Shown: positions 29,656-42,439, counted from the stretch's first letter. The stretch is DNA of 64,000 nucleotides from Diogma glabrata (GCA_963693315.1 OY856186.1:383258215-383322214), one strand, 5' to 3'. Notes: generated by a model from the letters alone, not told the origin. Program-made: numbers and translations.

Positions 29656-31555
29656 TTTTTTTTTCCTTTATCTCCATTTTAGGAGCATAGGGCGTCTACT
29701 AGGCTGGACCATCTAACTCTATTGGGGGCAATCGCTTTCAGCTCTATCCATGTCTTTCCGATATGTTCTGCTTCGGCTAGCACCGTTTTCTTCCAGGTCA
29801 TTGCTGGTCTTCCTACTCTTCTTTTCCCTTGCGGGTTCCACTCCAGAGACATCTTTGTTATGTCTTCTGTTGGCTTTCTCAGTGTATGTCCTATCCATCT
29901 CCACTTTCGTTTTCTTATATCGGTCTCAATGTCTATCTGCTCAGTTTGCCGCAGAAGTTCTTCGTTACTGATGGTGTTCGGCCAGAAGCATTTGATTAAT
30001 TTTCTTAGGCATTTGTTGACAAACACCTGAAGTTTATTTGTGATCTTCTGTGTTTGTTTCCATGTTTCACATCCATACAGCAGTACTGACTTAACACATG
30101 CGTTGAACATCCGTAGCTTTGTTTTTCTTGACAGGACAGACGCATTCCAAATCTTGTGAAGCAAGTTAAATGTGTTTCTTGCTTTGTTGATGCGTTGACT
30201 GATATCTTCTTCTGTTCCGCCTGTTTTCGCTACAGTACAACCAAGATATACGAATTTGTCGACATCGCCGACTTGTGTATTATTTATGTTGATTGGTGTA
30301 CTCACGTTGGTGTTCAGTCTCATTAGCTTTGTTTTGGTGATGTTGATTTTGAGACCAACTTCATGTGCAAGGATTGATAGCTTCTGTATTTTCTGCTGCA
30401 TGTCGACATGTCTGTGTGTAAGCAGGCAGATATCGTCTGCGTAGTCTAGATCATTGAGCCGTCTTAATGGTCCCCATTGGATGCCATTTGGACTTTCGTT
30501 CTCGAGCTTTCGCATGACACTATCTAGTACTATGAGGAATAGTAGCGGTGATAACACACAGCCTTGCCTTACTCCCCGGTTGTTAGAGTACTTATCGCTT
30601 TGCTGTCCTTTGTATTGAATTTTGTTCCCAGATACATTTCCTTGATTAGATCAACTATCTGATTTGGGATGCCCATTTCACAAAGTGATTTCCAGATAGC
30701 AGTTCTGTTGATTGTGTCAAACGCCCGCTCAAAGGCCACGAAGAGTAGATACAGTGGCGAATTCCATTCGTTAGATTGTTCGATGATGATACGGATTGTG
30801 TTGATATGATCTGTACAGCTTCTGCCTGGTCTAAAGCCAGCAAATTGATGGTAAATTGATGGAGATATTCTTTCCAGAATGATCATCGCTAATACTTTCA
30901 TTGTGGTGTTGAGCAGGGATATACCTCGCCAATTTTTACATTCTCTTAGATCACCTTTCTTGGGAATTGTTATGGTTAAACCCTCTTTCCATTTGTCCGG
31001 TATTTTTCCAGAACTCCATATGTCAGCTAATAGTGGTGTTATGATTTCAGCTGTGGTAGCTGCATCTGCTTTGAATACTTCCGCTGGTATGTTGTCTGTA
31101 CCAGCTGCTTTGTTGTTCTTCAGTTTCTGTATGGCACTTCTAACTTCCCGCTCCGTCGGTGGATGGGTGTTGATAGTTTCGTTATTAGTGCCATCTGCAG
31201 GCTGAAAACTTTCCTCGTTATTTTGGTTGTTGTCTTCGAAGTATTCTTTCCATCTGTTAAGCTGCTGTTCGGTTGTTGTTAGGGTTTCACCAGATTCATT
31301 CTTTATTCGTGGGCTACACGTGTACTTTTTGTGACCTTTCTTACGCATTGATGTAGCGTGCGCATATTTCTATTTGCGGCTGCTGTTTCAGCAGTCTTGA
31401 GAATGTCTTCTGTGTATTTTCTGCGATTATTCCTTGCCATCTTTTTCACTACTTTAGCTGTACTTTCACTTTCACTAAGCATTGTGCCGGATGGAAAATC
31501 TCCCATATTAATCTTCCTTGCATTCGTCACATTGCCCAATTCTTCGCGTGTCTAA
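29656..31555 (-). mobile_element. RTE-like non-LTR retrotransposon, 5'-truncated
   Basis: The minus strand holds a linker (31539-31303), an RT N-terminal half (31348-30569) and an RT C-terminal half (30557-29679). The poly-A tail appears as a T-run at 29656-29669. The endonuclease is missing, so the copy is 5'-truncated at about 31555. No target duplication found. It inserted beside, or within, a family 1 fragment. Confidence 0.8.
29679..31348 (-). pseudogene. RTE-like reverse transcriptase with one frameshift
   Basis: 31348-30569 reads KNNKAAGTDNIPAEVFK, IPDKWKEGLTITIPKKGD, NWRGISLLNTTMKVLAMII and FAGFRPGRSCTDHI. The family Asp motif D.KAFD is altered (VAFERAFDTI). After a frame change near 30570, 30557-29679 continues with VLSPLLFLIVLD, NDLDYADDICLL (active site intact), YLGCTVAKTGG, LLYGCETWK and the C-terminal KRKWRWIGHTLRKP...NPQGKRRVGRP. 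The order is that of RTE-superfamily polymerases. Apart from the single frameshift the RT domain is well preserved. Confidence 0.8.
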
Positions 31556-31704
31556 TAATCTGTTCTAAAAGTAGTTTCTAATTATTCTTCTAAATTCTAA
31601 TGACCGTCTCCAAAATTTGTTTCAAGTTTATTTGTTTTACTAAATAATTGGTTGACATTTTACAATCCAAGAAATCCAATGCAGGTATAATTTGCATCGT
31701 TTAA

Positions 31705-31781
31705 CGTTGCAAATTTTATAACAGCAAACTAAGGTAAAATTAGTTTATTTACCTTAGTTTGGTGTTATAAAATTTGCAACG
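31705..31781. repeat. 77-nt near-perfect hairpin
   Basis: Arms 31705-31737 (starts CGTTGCAAATTTTATAACA) and 31749-31781 pair over 33 positions with one mismatch, around an 11-base loop. Size and shape fit a microRNA-like precursor or a tiny foldback repeat. No second copy was noticed in the window. Confidence 0.7.
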
Positions 31782-33379
31782 AAGACACGTGAATTATGAA
31801 TTACAATAATTAATGTGTCGATATTAAGTTTATTAACCTTGGTGTGAATATTGATTGAATTTTCTTTGATTTGGTAATTTGAAAACAAATCAAGTTACAA
31901 ATAAATTCTATAATATTAATGAATTGGCGAAAACTTCAAAAACTTTGGACGGAGGGATTTAAAATTTTGGGTTGTCGAGGAATGAATCTTGAAGTGGACA
32001 GATGTTTACTTAGATTCGATTTTGTCTAAATTTGTTCCGTTAAAGTTTAAGTTAATTTTTGTGAAATATATAGTTTGGTCATTGTGATTTTGGTGTTTTG
32101 TATTGAAATATAACTATAACCATAGACAAATAATAATATAAGACAGTTGAAGTTATAAACTAGTGCTATTTTAACAAATTTCTTTTGTTAAGTTTGAACA
32201 AACAATATAATATATGTTAGAAAAAACGAAAATTATAAAATAATTTAAAATAAATTAAGGTTGTCGTTTGTGTGACGAAACCTAAATAATATAAAAAAAA
32301 GAAGGCAGTGTTAAGGACTGCCGACAGAAGTGAAAACTTAAATCTGTGAAATAGCTGTGTTTTTTTGTATCCTCAAATTATTGTAGCATTGCAAATTAAA
32401 ATTTCAGAATGTTTAAATTAAAATCATCAAAATTATTCTGGGTTTCACATCTATCAGCATTCCAAGCAACTATTAGATACATTTTTATATTTCAAATAAT
32501 CAAAACATATCATAGAAAAATTTGCATCTATCAACACCTTAGAAAGCATGTTGTTGTGGGACCTTGTTCTTAAAAGTTTTTTATGTGTTGTTGTGTCATA
32601 CCTTGTAATTTCTACTACCAAACACATTTTATTTTTAAAAAAATAGCGTATCATCAAAGAATATTCCATAACTTAGAGTAAGGGATGGTATAGTTGATTG
32701 AAAATACTTCATCCGCCAGCACCCCTAAGATATCACTTTGGCTAATAAGATTGCACTGCTATTGCCAGTGGTATACGATATCACAAGATAACTCATATGC
32801 CAATAGCAGGGACTAAAGTACGCGTGGTTGTCACACCCATAGATCAACAATTTTAAATTTTACAAATCTTCCTGCGGAAAGCTAAGTAAATTAATTGGTA
32901 TTAATGCGCATTGTTGCCGTTTGCAAATCACTATCAAGTATCACCAATTTTAATTAGTTTATTTATCATGATTGCCATCCATGTTTAATCAGCTATGCTT
33001 CTTTATATAGAATTTATGCGATTTCCGTCTCGTAATTGTGAGCTTTAAATCGATATAATCGATGTTATCAAGTATCAAGTTACAAGTATTAAGTCTTCAC
33101 TTAATTTTAGAAACATGTATTACATACAATTTCAAACCAACAATTTTGATGTACAAATGTAATTGTTTCAGGTTATTATACTATCTTTCCTTCAATATTT
33201 ATTTAGCATGATGACTAGAATGCCAATTGCAAAAGACAGTAGCAATATAACTTTAAAAAACTGCATTATAGATCAATTTTTTAAAATCCGTAAAAAGAAA
33301 TTTTTATTATTTTTATGAATTCATGAATAACAAATAATAATTCTAATGGTATTTAATAAAAATTAAAAAAAACAATAAA
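31782..33379. other. AT-rich intronic stretch with one dispersed repeat
   Basis: No coding similarity. About 32520-32605 (GCATCTATCAACACCTTAG, then GCATGTTGTTGTGGGACCT) is repeated at 52565-52650 in the same orientation. Nothing else recognised. Confidence 0.5.
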
Positions 33380-33383
33380 AACA

Positions 33384-33455
33384 ATGTACCAGTCCAGGAA
33401 TTGAACTCACGATCTACAGAACATCAGTCGAGCGCTATATCCACATTGCAATTTG
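33384..33455 (-). repeat. tRNA-like sequence (SINE head or tRNA pseudogene)
   Basis: On the minus strand TGGATATAGCGCTCGAC resembles a pol III A box/D arm and GTGAGTTCAATTCCTGG a B box/T arm, spaced as in a tRNA. The anticodon arm pairs poorly. A tail rich in T and A follows. More likely a short interspersed element than a working tRNA. Confidence 0.4.
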
Positions 33456-35030
33456 AAACATTAAAAAATGATGGATGTGTTTCATATTTAAAAATATTTT
33501 GCTGATTTAAAAATTGATAATGCGAATATATAGATTTTACTCCATATAAAATTTTACAACGCGGCTAACGAAGTTTTCACTTCAAAAATTATATTTTGCA
33601 CAACTTAAGTTAATATTGTGCAGACATTTGGAAAGTTAATTTATTGGAGGAACAGCGCTCAAATTAATTCATAGTCTTGTGATCACGATTTAATATTTTC
33701 AAATTTAATATGTAACTAATAAGGATACAAATGAGTTGCAGATAATGTAGATAAGGAGCCAATGGTTTTCGGATGTGAAAATGGGTGGTTGCAGAAATGC
33801 TCAAGGAAATAATCTTTACGTAAACAATTTTGTTTCCAAATTAACTCTGTACAAATTAAATAAACAAAACATCAAACTTGAAATTTTGTGTTTGGATCAA
33901 ACTTGACTGTTCAGTTCCATTTAACAAAAATTCCGAAAATTTAACAATATGAGTCACAATTAAATGATATTAGGAATGTACAAACAAAATAGTTAAACTG
34001 ATGACATACTAAAACAAGAAAATGATATTATTAATAGGAAATTTATTCACAATATTTGCAATCACAATAATCAAGTGATACATGCTAATTGACTTTGAAA
34101 AGTAACTGCAAATAATGTTTCATTGAGCTTGGATTAGAAAATCTCGTTAAAACAATATTGATATATTCATAAAAATTTAAATAAATAAATAGGAAGCAAA
34201 CAACTTCTTCTAAAACGTTAATGAAAATAGCAAAGTTAAATTTCGATCGTTCACGATAAGCGAGATTAACTACATATGGATTTTCTTGATAATTTTAACA
34301 GAATAAATGCTAAGATAACTTATTTGAAATATTTTAAAGGGACACAAAGGATTTTTTTAAATTTTCATTACACTTTCTGGTAGTGTTTGAAGCAACGATA
34401 AAAACAGAATCTGATGCATGTTAATATTTTTTAACACTCTGAAATACTTATATTTTGCCATAGTTGTAGTTCTTGTACAACTATTTTTATTATCACCTTA
34501 ATTTCTTGAACAACTCTCTGTACTACTTCCTCCAATTTTTCCACGACAGTTTTAATTTATGCTAACAAATAGTGTTATTAGAAAGCACGTTGAAGCAACG
34601 TCAGCATCAGTTTTTGTTAGATTAATAATGATAATGTTTTATTTAATCATACAAGATTGTTGACATGATATATGGATTGCTATTTATAGGAGTTTTCAAA
34701 AGAATAAAATTAGATTAGGATATTAAAAATATTTATCTGTCTGGTATTAAGATAACGAAGTTTTAAAACGTATAAATCTGACAGTTATATTAATTTTTTT
34801 CAAGAAGCAGAAAATTTACTATATTTATATTAAAAAAGTATTTGTAAATAATACTACATTTTAATGTTTCTACTCGTCAGAATATTCGTACTGTGGTTAT
34901 AAACCATAAGTGAATGTTATTGTTATGTTGTTATTGTTTATAAAATACAAGAAAAAAGTTATTATTTTACTTGTCGCATTACATACAACAAGTAAAAGCA
35001 ATAGTCTAGTAATAATAAAATAAAACATAC
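33456..35030. other. AT-rich intronic stretch, nothing recognised
   Basis: Scanned on both strands; only short, composition-driven open frames and A/T runs are seen. Confidence 0.5.
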
Positions 35031-35297
35031 TTTAACCAATGAGAGTAAATATTACTCCAAGTCAATGCACCTTCTAGTATACCAGCCGCATAGGCTTGTT
35101 TCTGATCTGGATATTCTGGTTGTGTTTCTATTTCTATTTGCGCCCAACCATTTTCAAATATTGTATCTTTATAGCATATGCGAGCAGCACCTTTTGCAAT
35201 ACTTTCCAAATCATTTTGTTGTCCCCAAAATTCCACTTGAAAACCAGCTTTAGCTGACCAAAATGCAGTTGCACAATACGGTCCATCAAACGTGGGC
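35031..35297 (-). CDS. lama: Phospholipase B-like protein, exon 2
   Basis: 267 nt, bounded by acceptor TTTTGTATTTTAG (minus strand) and donor TTAAA|GTATGT. It encodes residues 37-126, including WAQIEIETQPEYPDQKQAYA and AGILEGALTW, the conserved N-terminal block of phospholipase B-like proteins. Splice phases match both neighbouring exons exactly, the main proof that the three pieces form one gene. Confidence 0.88.
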
Positions 35298-35358
35298 CTA
35301 AAATACAAAATAAAACAAATTACTTATTATGAAAACGATTACTCGATAAAAAAACTAC

Positions 35359-35468
35359 CTTTTTACATCAGCTACAAAATATATGAAAATTGATAGTAAT
35401 ATAGCGCTTAGTAAAATAAATGAACTAAGTTTGGTTTTAAACCAGGAAGCACCAACGACTTTTAACAT
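35359..35468 (-). CDS. lama: Phospholipase B-like protein, exon 1 (signal/anchor)
   Basis: 110 nt from ATG (35468-35466) to donor AAAAG|GTAGTT, separated from exon 2 by a 61-nt intron. It encodes a short basic N terminus (MLKVVGASWFKTK) and a hydrophobic run of about 20 residues (from FILLSAILL), a signal peptide or type II anchor directing the protein to the secretory pathway. The start is chosen because it is the only ATG giving this hydrophobic leader in frame. Confidence 0.82.
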
Positions 35469-38459
35469 TTTAAAATTGAAAATTTACAAATTATCACAAT
35501 TAAAAACGAATAAAATATAATTTTAAAACCAACAAAGAAAATGACTCAAATAAATTTAAAGTTAAAAGAAGTTAAAATTATAATAAAAAAAAAATTAAAT
35601 AAAACTTATTTTAACAAAAATTGAATATAATTTAAATCAGATATAACCAAAACCATTGGTTTTAGTTGTAATTTCGAAACTTCAAAATAAAAGCAAGTCT
35701 CGTTAGTTCCGGGGAACGTTAAGACTGTAGAAGCCAACTTTTCGGATGATGCGAAAACGGCTGACATCTGAAATCGAATTTATATTTATAGGAGGTTCTA
35801 GTTTGCCGCTCTTGTCAACTTGATGATATTTGAAATGGTTTCGCTGCTTTTAAAATCAAATAAAATTCTATTTTTCCGATGTTCTTGGTTGGCCAAAATC
35901 AAAAATTAACTAAATAAAACAATACTATTGGTTTCTTTTAATTCTCCTAATATTCTTTGAGATATATTCTGGTTATCTTTCCCTAAAAAGAGAACGAAAT
36001 AAAAATATATTAGAAATTTATTCATTTTTGTTTTATATATAGGTTTTACTAATTTTTTTAAGGACCAATCAAATGCTTTTCGACTACTCGCCACCTTAAG
36101 TTCGATTATTGATGGTGTACAATGATGGTTTAGTTTTAAAGGATAAACCAAATAATTTTTTTACAACCAAGTAAGTTAAATGTTAATAACTAAGATGAGT
36201 GATTTTGTAACAAGTAAAAATTATCTTGCTTTGTAACAAAACAAACCTAAAATCTTCCAGAATTTTTTAAACTACCTTGAAAATCCAAAAACATGCTTGA
36301 TTGCTACACTTCAATTTTAATTTAAATGATCATCTTCAATTAAACTAAAACTGTTAACCTGATATATGTTGAGTTTTATTGTTTAATTATCTATTTACTT
36401 TTTTAAGTAGCGTATTTAACTGCGTTGACCCAAATGCAGCGTACTTGGACGATATTCACGTTTTTGTAAGCAAGTTTTCCAAATAACGTTTTATATGCCG
36501 CTTTAAATAATGATTCGCTTAATATTACAAAATACATTGAAAGTAATATTAAATTGGCTGTAAATTTTCACACCAAATTACTTGTATATGTTCATATTGG
36601 TTATTTGCATTTCTAATTATACCCAAGAATTTAAAAAAATACATAATTATATAAAAGAGAAAACTATTTGTTTAATGTTTTGCATTGATAATATCTGACA
36701 CCTCTTAATTTCTGTGTTACATATATAATTTAAAATAGAATGTTATTTGGTACATAGAAATCACACTTCATTAACATGAAACTCATCAAGTTTAACAAGC
36801 TTGTTAATGTAATATTTCCCCAATTATTAGTGATAAATGTCGTCAAATCAAATCAAATCAATCAAATGTTATATCAAATATTAAACAAAAAAAAAATTAT
36901 TTTGTCTAGTTGATGATTGTTTGGAGAAATAAAATATTTGTCGAAATTTTTTTTCTTGCACGATCGACAAAAACGACTCTTTCACAAAATAGTTAGGGAG
37001 GAAATAGACAGCAAGTAAAATTGCTCTGTGCTTTCCAGCTTTTATTAACTTCTGAGCTTTTGTTAACTTCTTAGACGAAATTTTCGCTGAAGTGCAGAGC
37101 AAAAAATATTGATAGAACTAATTTATGAAGGATTTTTAAAATTTTGTTATAAAACAAATCCTTACTGTCAGTTGACTGTTAAAAGAACTAATGCTCATAC
37201 ACTCAATTAATTCATAAAATTCCTAGGTTATATACACTCGCCTATTTGCTTTTTAAACTTCCACCTGCTTCTATGAAAAACCCTTTACTACATTTCCCGT
37301 TCAAAATTTAGTGAGCTTTTAATCATTTTGAATTTGTTCAAACTTTTCGCTCCGGTAAATTAACAACTTAACATAAATGAACAGGGAAGACTGGTTAAAA
37401 GGTAAACATAATTAGAAACACACATTTTGTAAACATTTTAAAAACTGAGATATTAAAAAAAAATTGTTGTGTTATTTAAATCAAATTTTCTTTAAAATGA
37501 CACTATTTACCATAGCTACCAGACACTCGAAAATCACTGTGTTATTATCATTAGACATATCGCTATATTTTTCGTTTAGCATTAACAGATGGTAAACAAA
37601 AAATCCCATTTTGATTTTATCAAATTTATTGATCGATCCATCAAGTTCAAATTTAGGAGAGCTTTAGGTTGAAAAGGTAAATTTTGTACGTAGCATTGTG
37701 TACACAATCAACTTGGGTAAGATCTCAAGTTTTCTATTCGAACCCTTAATTACGTACAGAAATCATGATGTGATAATAAACCCGTAAAATAGTTTTGAAA
37801 ACATGCGTTCGATTTGCATTCGGCGGCATGTTATAAAATCCCCTTGCACAAAATTGTGCATAATACATGTCATGTACATGATGTGCACCGTACCATGCAC
37901 ATATCATAAAACGTCTTAGCACAAATGTGCACACAAACGTTGGCCGCATATAATAAAAACGAAGCGAAACGAAATTTATTTAATGATAAGAATAATAAAC
38001 AATTAATAAAAAAAATTGAGAATGAAAAAGTAGTTTAAAATTTTCTATAATGGTTGATTTCATTTAAATTTTTATGAGCTAATATGATTTTCGTAATAAT
38101 AAATTGATGAATTTTATTTTATTTTTATCTAAAATTATGTGCGAAAAAATTTTTTTGGTGAAGGTTAATAAAAACATTCACAAAAACAAACGAGCGCTTT
38201 GAATAATTAATTTTAGTGATTCAAAAAAATTATTACAATTATTTAATATTTTTTGATTAACATTTTTCATGTCGGGTTACTAATATTTAAATTTATTTTT
38301 TTATAATATCAAGAAAATTGTGGAAAATTAATGTTATTTTTTATATGTAAGCCAAATATTTCAATTTTTTGAAATCTGATTTTTTTTAATTTAAATTGTA
38401 TCGTTAAAAAAAGCGCTAAAATGGACGCCTCATTTGCAGATGCACATATTCATTTTCAT
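35469..38459. other. Upstream region of the phospholipase B-like gene; AT-rich, no gene
   Basis: The promoter of the minus-strand gene should lie in the first few hundred bases (35469-35850), but no clear TATA or initiator stands out. The stretch 37850-37940 is unusual for repeated GTGCA/TGCAC and CATGTACATG words; a similar cluster occurs at 41637-41680, beyond the RTE-like element. Nothing else recognised. Confidence 0.45.
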
Positions 38460-38474
38460 TTTTTTTTAAGGCGT

Positions 38475-40396
38475 TCATGCTCCATGTAGGAGCGTTGCCA
38501 GGCTAATAAGCTTTGAATATCGGTCATTCGCAACAGCGACATAATTACCATGGCAGCCAATTTTTTTAAGGTCGTTTATTACGTCAGTCTCCCATTGTAG
38601 TCGTGGTCTACCTCGCGGTCGTCCACTCTCTGGGGTACTAACGTACATTTTTCTAATCATTCCAGACTGTGAATCGGCTCGTAGAACATGTCCAAACCAA
38701 GCAATCCTATTATAACGGATACAACCTATTATATCAGGACCCTCAAGAAGGTCTCTGATCTCAAAGTTATACCGGGTTCTATACTCTCCATCGTCTGTCT
38801 TAAGTGGACCAAAAATGTAGCGTAGGATCTTACGCTCAAATACAGATAAATGCGATTCGTCATTTTGTGTAAGGGTCCACGTTTGTGACCCATACATCAC
38901 AACCGGTCTAATCAATGTCTTGTATAACTTGAGCTTGGTGTTAGTTGATACAAGCGGTGATCCAAGGAGAGGTTTGATTGAGTAGAAAGTTCGATTACCT
39001 GCAGCGATTCGAGCTTTTATATCTGTAAGTATGCTGTTGTTTGAGTCAGATCCCAAATATTTAAAAGATTCAACTTCCTCAATTCGTTCATCGCCGCACA
39101 TCAAATCTTTCTTTTCAGCCTCTCTTGAAACATTCATATGTTTGGTTTTATTGTAGTTAATTTGCAGACCAATTTTCCTAGCACCACTCTCAAGCGACTT
39201 GAAAGTCTCACTCATAACAGCTTCACTTCGGCCGAGGATGACAACATCATCAGCGTAAGCAATCATCTGTACTGAGTTTATTGACAAGATATTGTTATTA
39301 GTCGGTAGTTTCTTTTGACGGCACACATATTCCAAGGCTAAATTAAAAAGTATAGGAGAGATAGCATCACCTTGTCTAAATCCGGAGTCGACTTTAAAAA
39401 ACTTTGATATTTCGTTCTCTACTCGTACACAGCATTGAGAGTTCTGTACTGTCATTTTGCAAAGTGATGTTAACCAGGAATTCCCATTGACACCAGAGCA
39501 GACCATAGAGTCTCTCGTTCGAGAGAGCCGTAGGCCTGCCTGAAATCAATGAAAAGTGAGTGCACAGGTATGTTGAACTCTCGACACTTTTCCAAAATCA
39601 TCCTTATCGAGAAAAGTACATCAGTAGTACCTCGGCGCCGCCGGAAACCACACTGATATTCTCCAAACAGTTTTTCAGCAAAAGGATTGATTTTGGATAG
39701 CAAAATGTATGAAAATATCTTATATGTTGTGCAAAGTAGAGCGATTCCTCTGTAGTGTGCACATTTTAGGCGATTACCTTTTTTATGGATTGGTATCAGC
39801 ATAGCTGTGTTCCAGTCCTGTGGCATGGTTTCAGTCCTCCAGATTATTTGAACAAGTTCAAACAATCTTAAGGATAGAGTTTCGCCACCATGTACAATCA
39901 TTTCGGATGTTATATCGTCGATACCAGCTGCTTTATTGCGTTTTTATTTTGACAGCGCCGCGTCGAATTCGTCTTTGGTTGGTTCGTCTACATGTACCTT
40001 TGACGCACGAATAAGCTTTGCTTGTCGCCCGACTTGTTGCTGGTCACTTAAGTTGAGAAGATTCTCAAAATAAGTGGCCCAAGTATCTAAAATATTTTTA
40101 AGGTCTACTTGTAACTCCCCATCTTCGTTTTGAATAGCAGTCGATCTAGTTTGAGGGCCCTTCTTTAAGGTTTTAACCTGTTGAAAGAAGTTACGTGATT
40201 GATGTTCCTTATTGAAGCTTTTAATCTCCTCACACTGTCTCTTCCACCATTCTCTCTTCGTTCGTCTACATAGCTTTTTAACGGCTAGTCTTGCCAGTTT
40301 ATAGTTCTCCTTCGTGCACCTGGTGTTGCGTCCTCGTAGACACTTCAGATAGCAATCTCTTTTGTATTGAATAGCGTCAAGGCATGCTTGATCCAT
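38475..40396 (-). pseudogene. RTE-like reverse transcriptase, frameshifted
   Basis: The linker 40396-39944 reads RTKREWWKRQCEEIKSF and NFFQQVKTLKKG. 39901-39470 reads MPQDWNTAMLIPIHKKGN, HYRGIALLCTTYKIFSYIL, GEYQCGFRRRRGTTDVLF and FIDFRQAYGSL. 39506-38475 reads FRQGDAISPILFNLALEYV, MIAYADDVVILGR (active site), FKYLGS, LIRPVVMYGSQTWT, RIAWFGHVLRA and RPRGRPRLQWETDV. The second motif-A Asp is kept but DxxxAYD has become AYG. Frame changes lie near 39500 and 39930. Confidence 0.82.
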
Positions 40397-40511
40397 GGCT
40401 TCTGGGAGTGGTTCTGTGGTCGTCCAAGTATTCCCTCAGCAGCGCTTAAAACAGCATCTTTGAGCAAATACCACGACTTATCAACGTCTCCATTAATGGT
40501 TTCTGATTTAT

Positions 40512-41257
40512 TCAATGATTCGGCAATATGGCATTCTTTAGTGATGAGATGTTAAAACGTTTCCGTTGATTGAATTTTGGAATGCCTGGATTTGGGAAGT
40601 GGAACCTTATCGTTGCACATACAAGAAAGTGGTCACTTCCAATGTATGCACCTCTAAAGGATCGCACATCCAGAACGCTCGAAAAAAAACGCGCTGTTAC
40701 TAGAACGTGATAAATTTGATTTCGAGTGTTTCCATTCGGTGAGACCCAAGTCTGTTTATGAATCGATCGATGCGGAAAGAACGTACTGGCAATTCTCAAA
40801 CTATTTGATAATGCAAACTCAGTCATTCTTTCACCATTATCATTCGAATTCAAATGCAGGCTGTTGGGACCCACCACATTTCCATAAGAGACATCTCTTC
40901 CAACCTGCCCATTAAAGTCACCAAGAACCATAATAAAGTCGCGTGTTGGTGTTTGTTTCGTAACCTCTTCCTGTGCTATGTAGAAATTATCCTTCTCGTC
41001 GACGGTCTTAGCTTCAGTAGGTGCATGCACGGCAATAAGAGAAATATTGTTATATATGTACCGCGTACACGTAGGTAGCAGATCCTCTCACTGACCGGGA
41101 TGAATTTCATCACAGCTTTTTGTATGCGTGCACCAACAAGAAAGCCAGTTCCAAATTCTCTTCGAGAAGGATGACCACTACAGTATAGAGAGTGACTATC
41201 CAAATCTTGTTTTCCGATTATCGGCTGTCTAATTTCTTGTAGAGCAATAATATCCAT
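40512..41257 (-). pseudogene. RTE-like endonuclease domain
   Basis: Two overlapping frames. 41257-40976 reads IIALQEIRQP (catalytic Glu), SLYCSGHPSRREFGTGFLVG and ERICYLRVRG. 41030-40512 reads MHAPTEAK, FIMVLGDFNGQVG (intact GDFN), GNTRNQIYHVLV and GSDHFLVCATI (Ser-Asp-His). These are the signature blocks of RTE-clade apurinic endonucleases. One frame change near 41000 separates the halves; catalytic residues are intact. Confidence 0.82.
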
Positions 41258-41373
41258 CCTATCTATACCTCTCAGCCTCTGTTTCTAGACTTATAAGAGC
41301 ATCAGGAGCGCTCAGGCTGCATACTTTTCTATTTTTCTACATCAAACTCGATTCCTTAAAAAAAACTTTTGTT

Positions 41374-41610
41374 TTACTATCTCATTATCTATGTCTATAA
41401 AATACAGATAAAAACAAATATTTGCCATTTTTCTGTTTTCAGTAGGGGTGGACAGATACATTTTATAACTGTGGAAAATTTGAGTTGATAGCACTTATAG
41501 TTTTTGAGAAATTCGATTATGTCGATTATTATTTGAGAAATTATATTCCGAACGGACAACGAAGTCCCACCAATAGGGTACTGGTTTTACTTTTTCAAAC
41601 TTTGTCAAAA
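41374..41610. repeat. Dispersed non-coding repeat shared with 52318-52545
   Basis: Both copies run in the same orientation through TCTATAAAATA.AGATAAAAA, GG.GTGGACA.A.ACATT, TATAACTGTG, GATAGCA.TTATAGTTT and GA.ATTCGG/CGAACG blocks. No coding capacity; ends not determined. The rest of 41291-42430 shows no gene. Confidence 0.6.
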
Positions 41611-42439
41611 AACTTAAAAATTACTAAAATAAAAAAGTGCACATAATGTGCATAGATCCGTGCACCCATGCACATAATGTTTGTCGGGAAAGGTATAAGG
41701 TGATTTTAGCATCCTATAAGAACGGTAACCATATTTTTAGGAGCAAAATTGTAGTCGTTAGGCGCAAGAACATTCCTTATGATTGCTTCGCGTTTCAGAG
41801 AAGGCGCACGGATATTTTTAATTGAAACAAATTTTATCAATTTATAGGTACAAAACAGCCACTCGATCTAAAGGAGTGGTAACACTGTGCTTAAAAAATA
41901 GAGTAATCGAATGAAATTTTAAAATGATATGGTACGGGCGGGCTAATTTAACGTCGAAAAACTGTTTTTGGTGACTTTGCACACTCAACAATTTATACTC
42001 TTTTACCAATTTTTAGCCATTTAGAAATTTCAGAAGTTTTTGGCAAGTCGAATGTCAGTACAGATCAATATGTACACTTCGTTTTGACCGTGTAACAAAA
42101 GAATAAGAATTTTTAATTTTTATTCGCAAAAATCTAAAATTTTTCAATTTTTTCTCGTTTTTGCAAACGCAATGCTACTCTTTGTGCCAGAATATAAAAA
42201 AACAAACGTTTAAGTAATAATATTCTTGAAGTGCTAGCGATTCTCAATAAAACGCACGGTTTTTTGTTCAAATCGAGTATATAAATTATTAAAGCTACGG
42301 AGAATGTTTTTAGAAAAGGAAAATTCGATATCACGAACACTCCAACGAAACAGAGTCTGTGAAATAACCAATAGGTATAAAAATGGACAACCTTTTGTGT
42401 AAGCTCGTGATTAAGAGAAATGAAAAAAATGCCTAAAGT

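Larger units (their letters stand above)
20188..35030 (-). other. Intron 2 of the phospholipase B-like gene (~14.8 kb, transposon-filled)
   Basis: Donor AAA|GTATGT (minus strand, at 35030) and acceptor CAG (at 20188). It splits an Asn codon: phase and protein continuity (SHWL then NTIQSYCGE) are perfect. The intron carries the R1/LOA-like element, MITE copy A, the THAP transposon, a family 1 fragment, the RTE-like element and a tRNA-like repeat. The stretch 20188-21480 has no gene; 21240-21400 resembles repeats near 23600 and 24500. Confidence 0.85.
38460..41290 (-). mobile_element. RTE-like non-LTR retrotransposon (endonuclease plus RT), frameshifted
   Basis: On the minus strand the order is endonuclease (41257-40512), linker (40396-39944), RT N-terminal half (39901-39470) and RT C-terminal half (39506-38475). 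The 3' poly-A appears as a T-run at 38459-38467. The element is near full length; the 5' boundary near 41290 is approximate. No target duplication identified. It is a different family from the element at 29656-31555. Confidence 0.85.

Noticed and set aside
29722..31205. Several plus-strand open frames of 62-108 residues
   Set aside because: Antisense shadows of the RTE-like reverse transcriptase on the minus strand.
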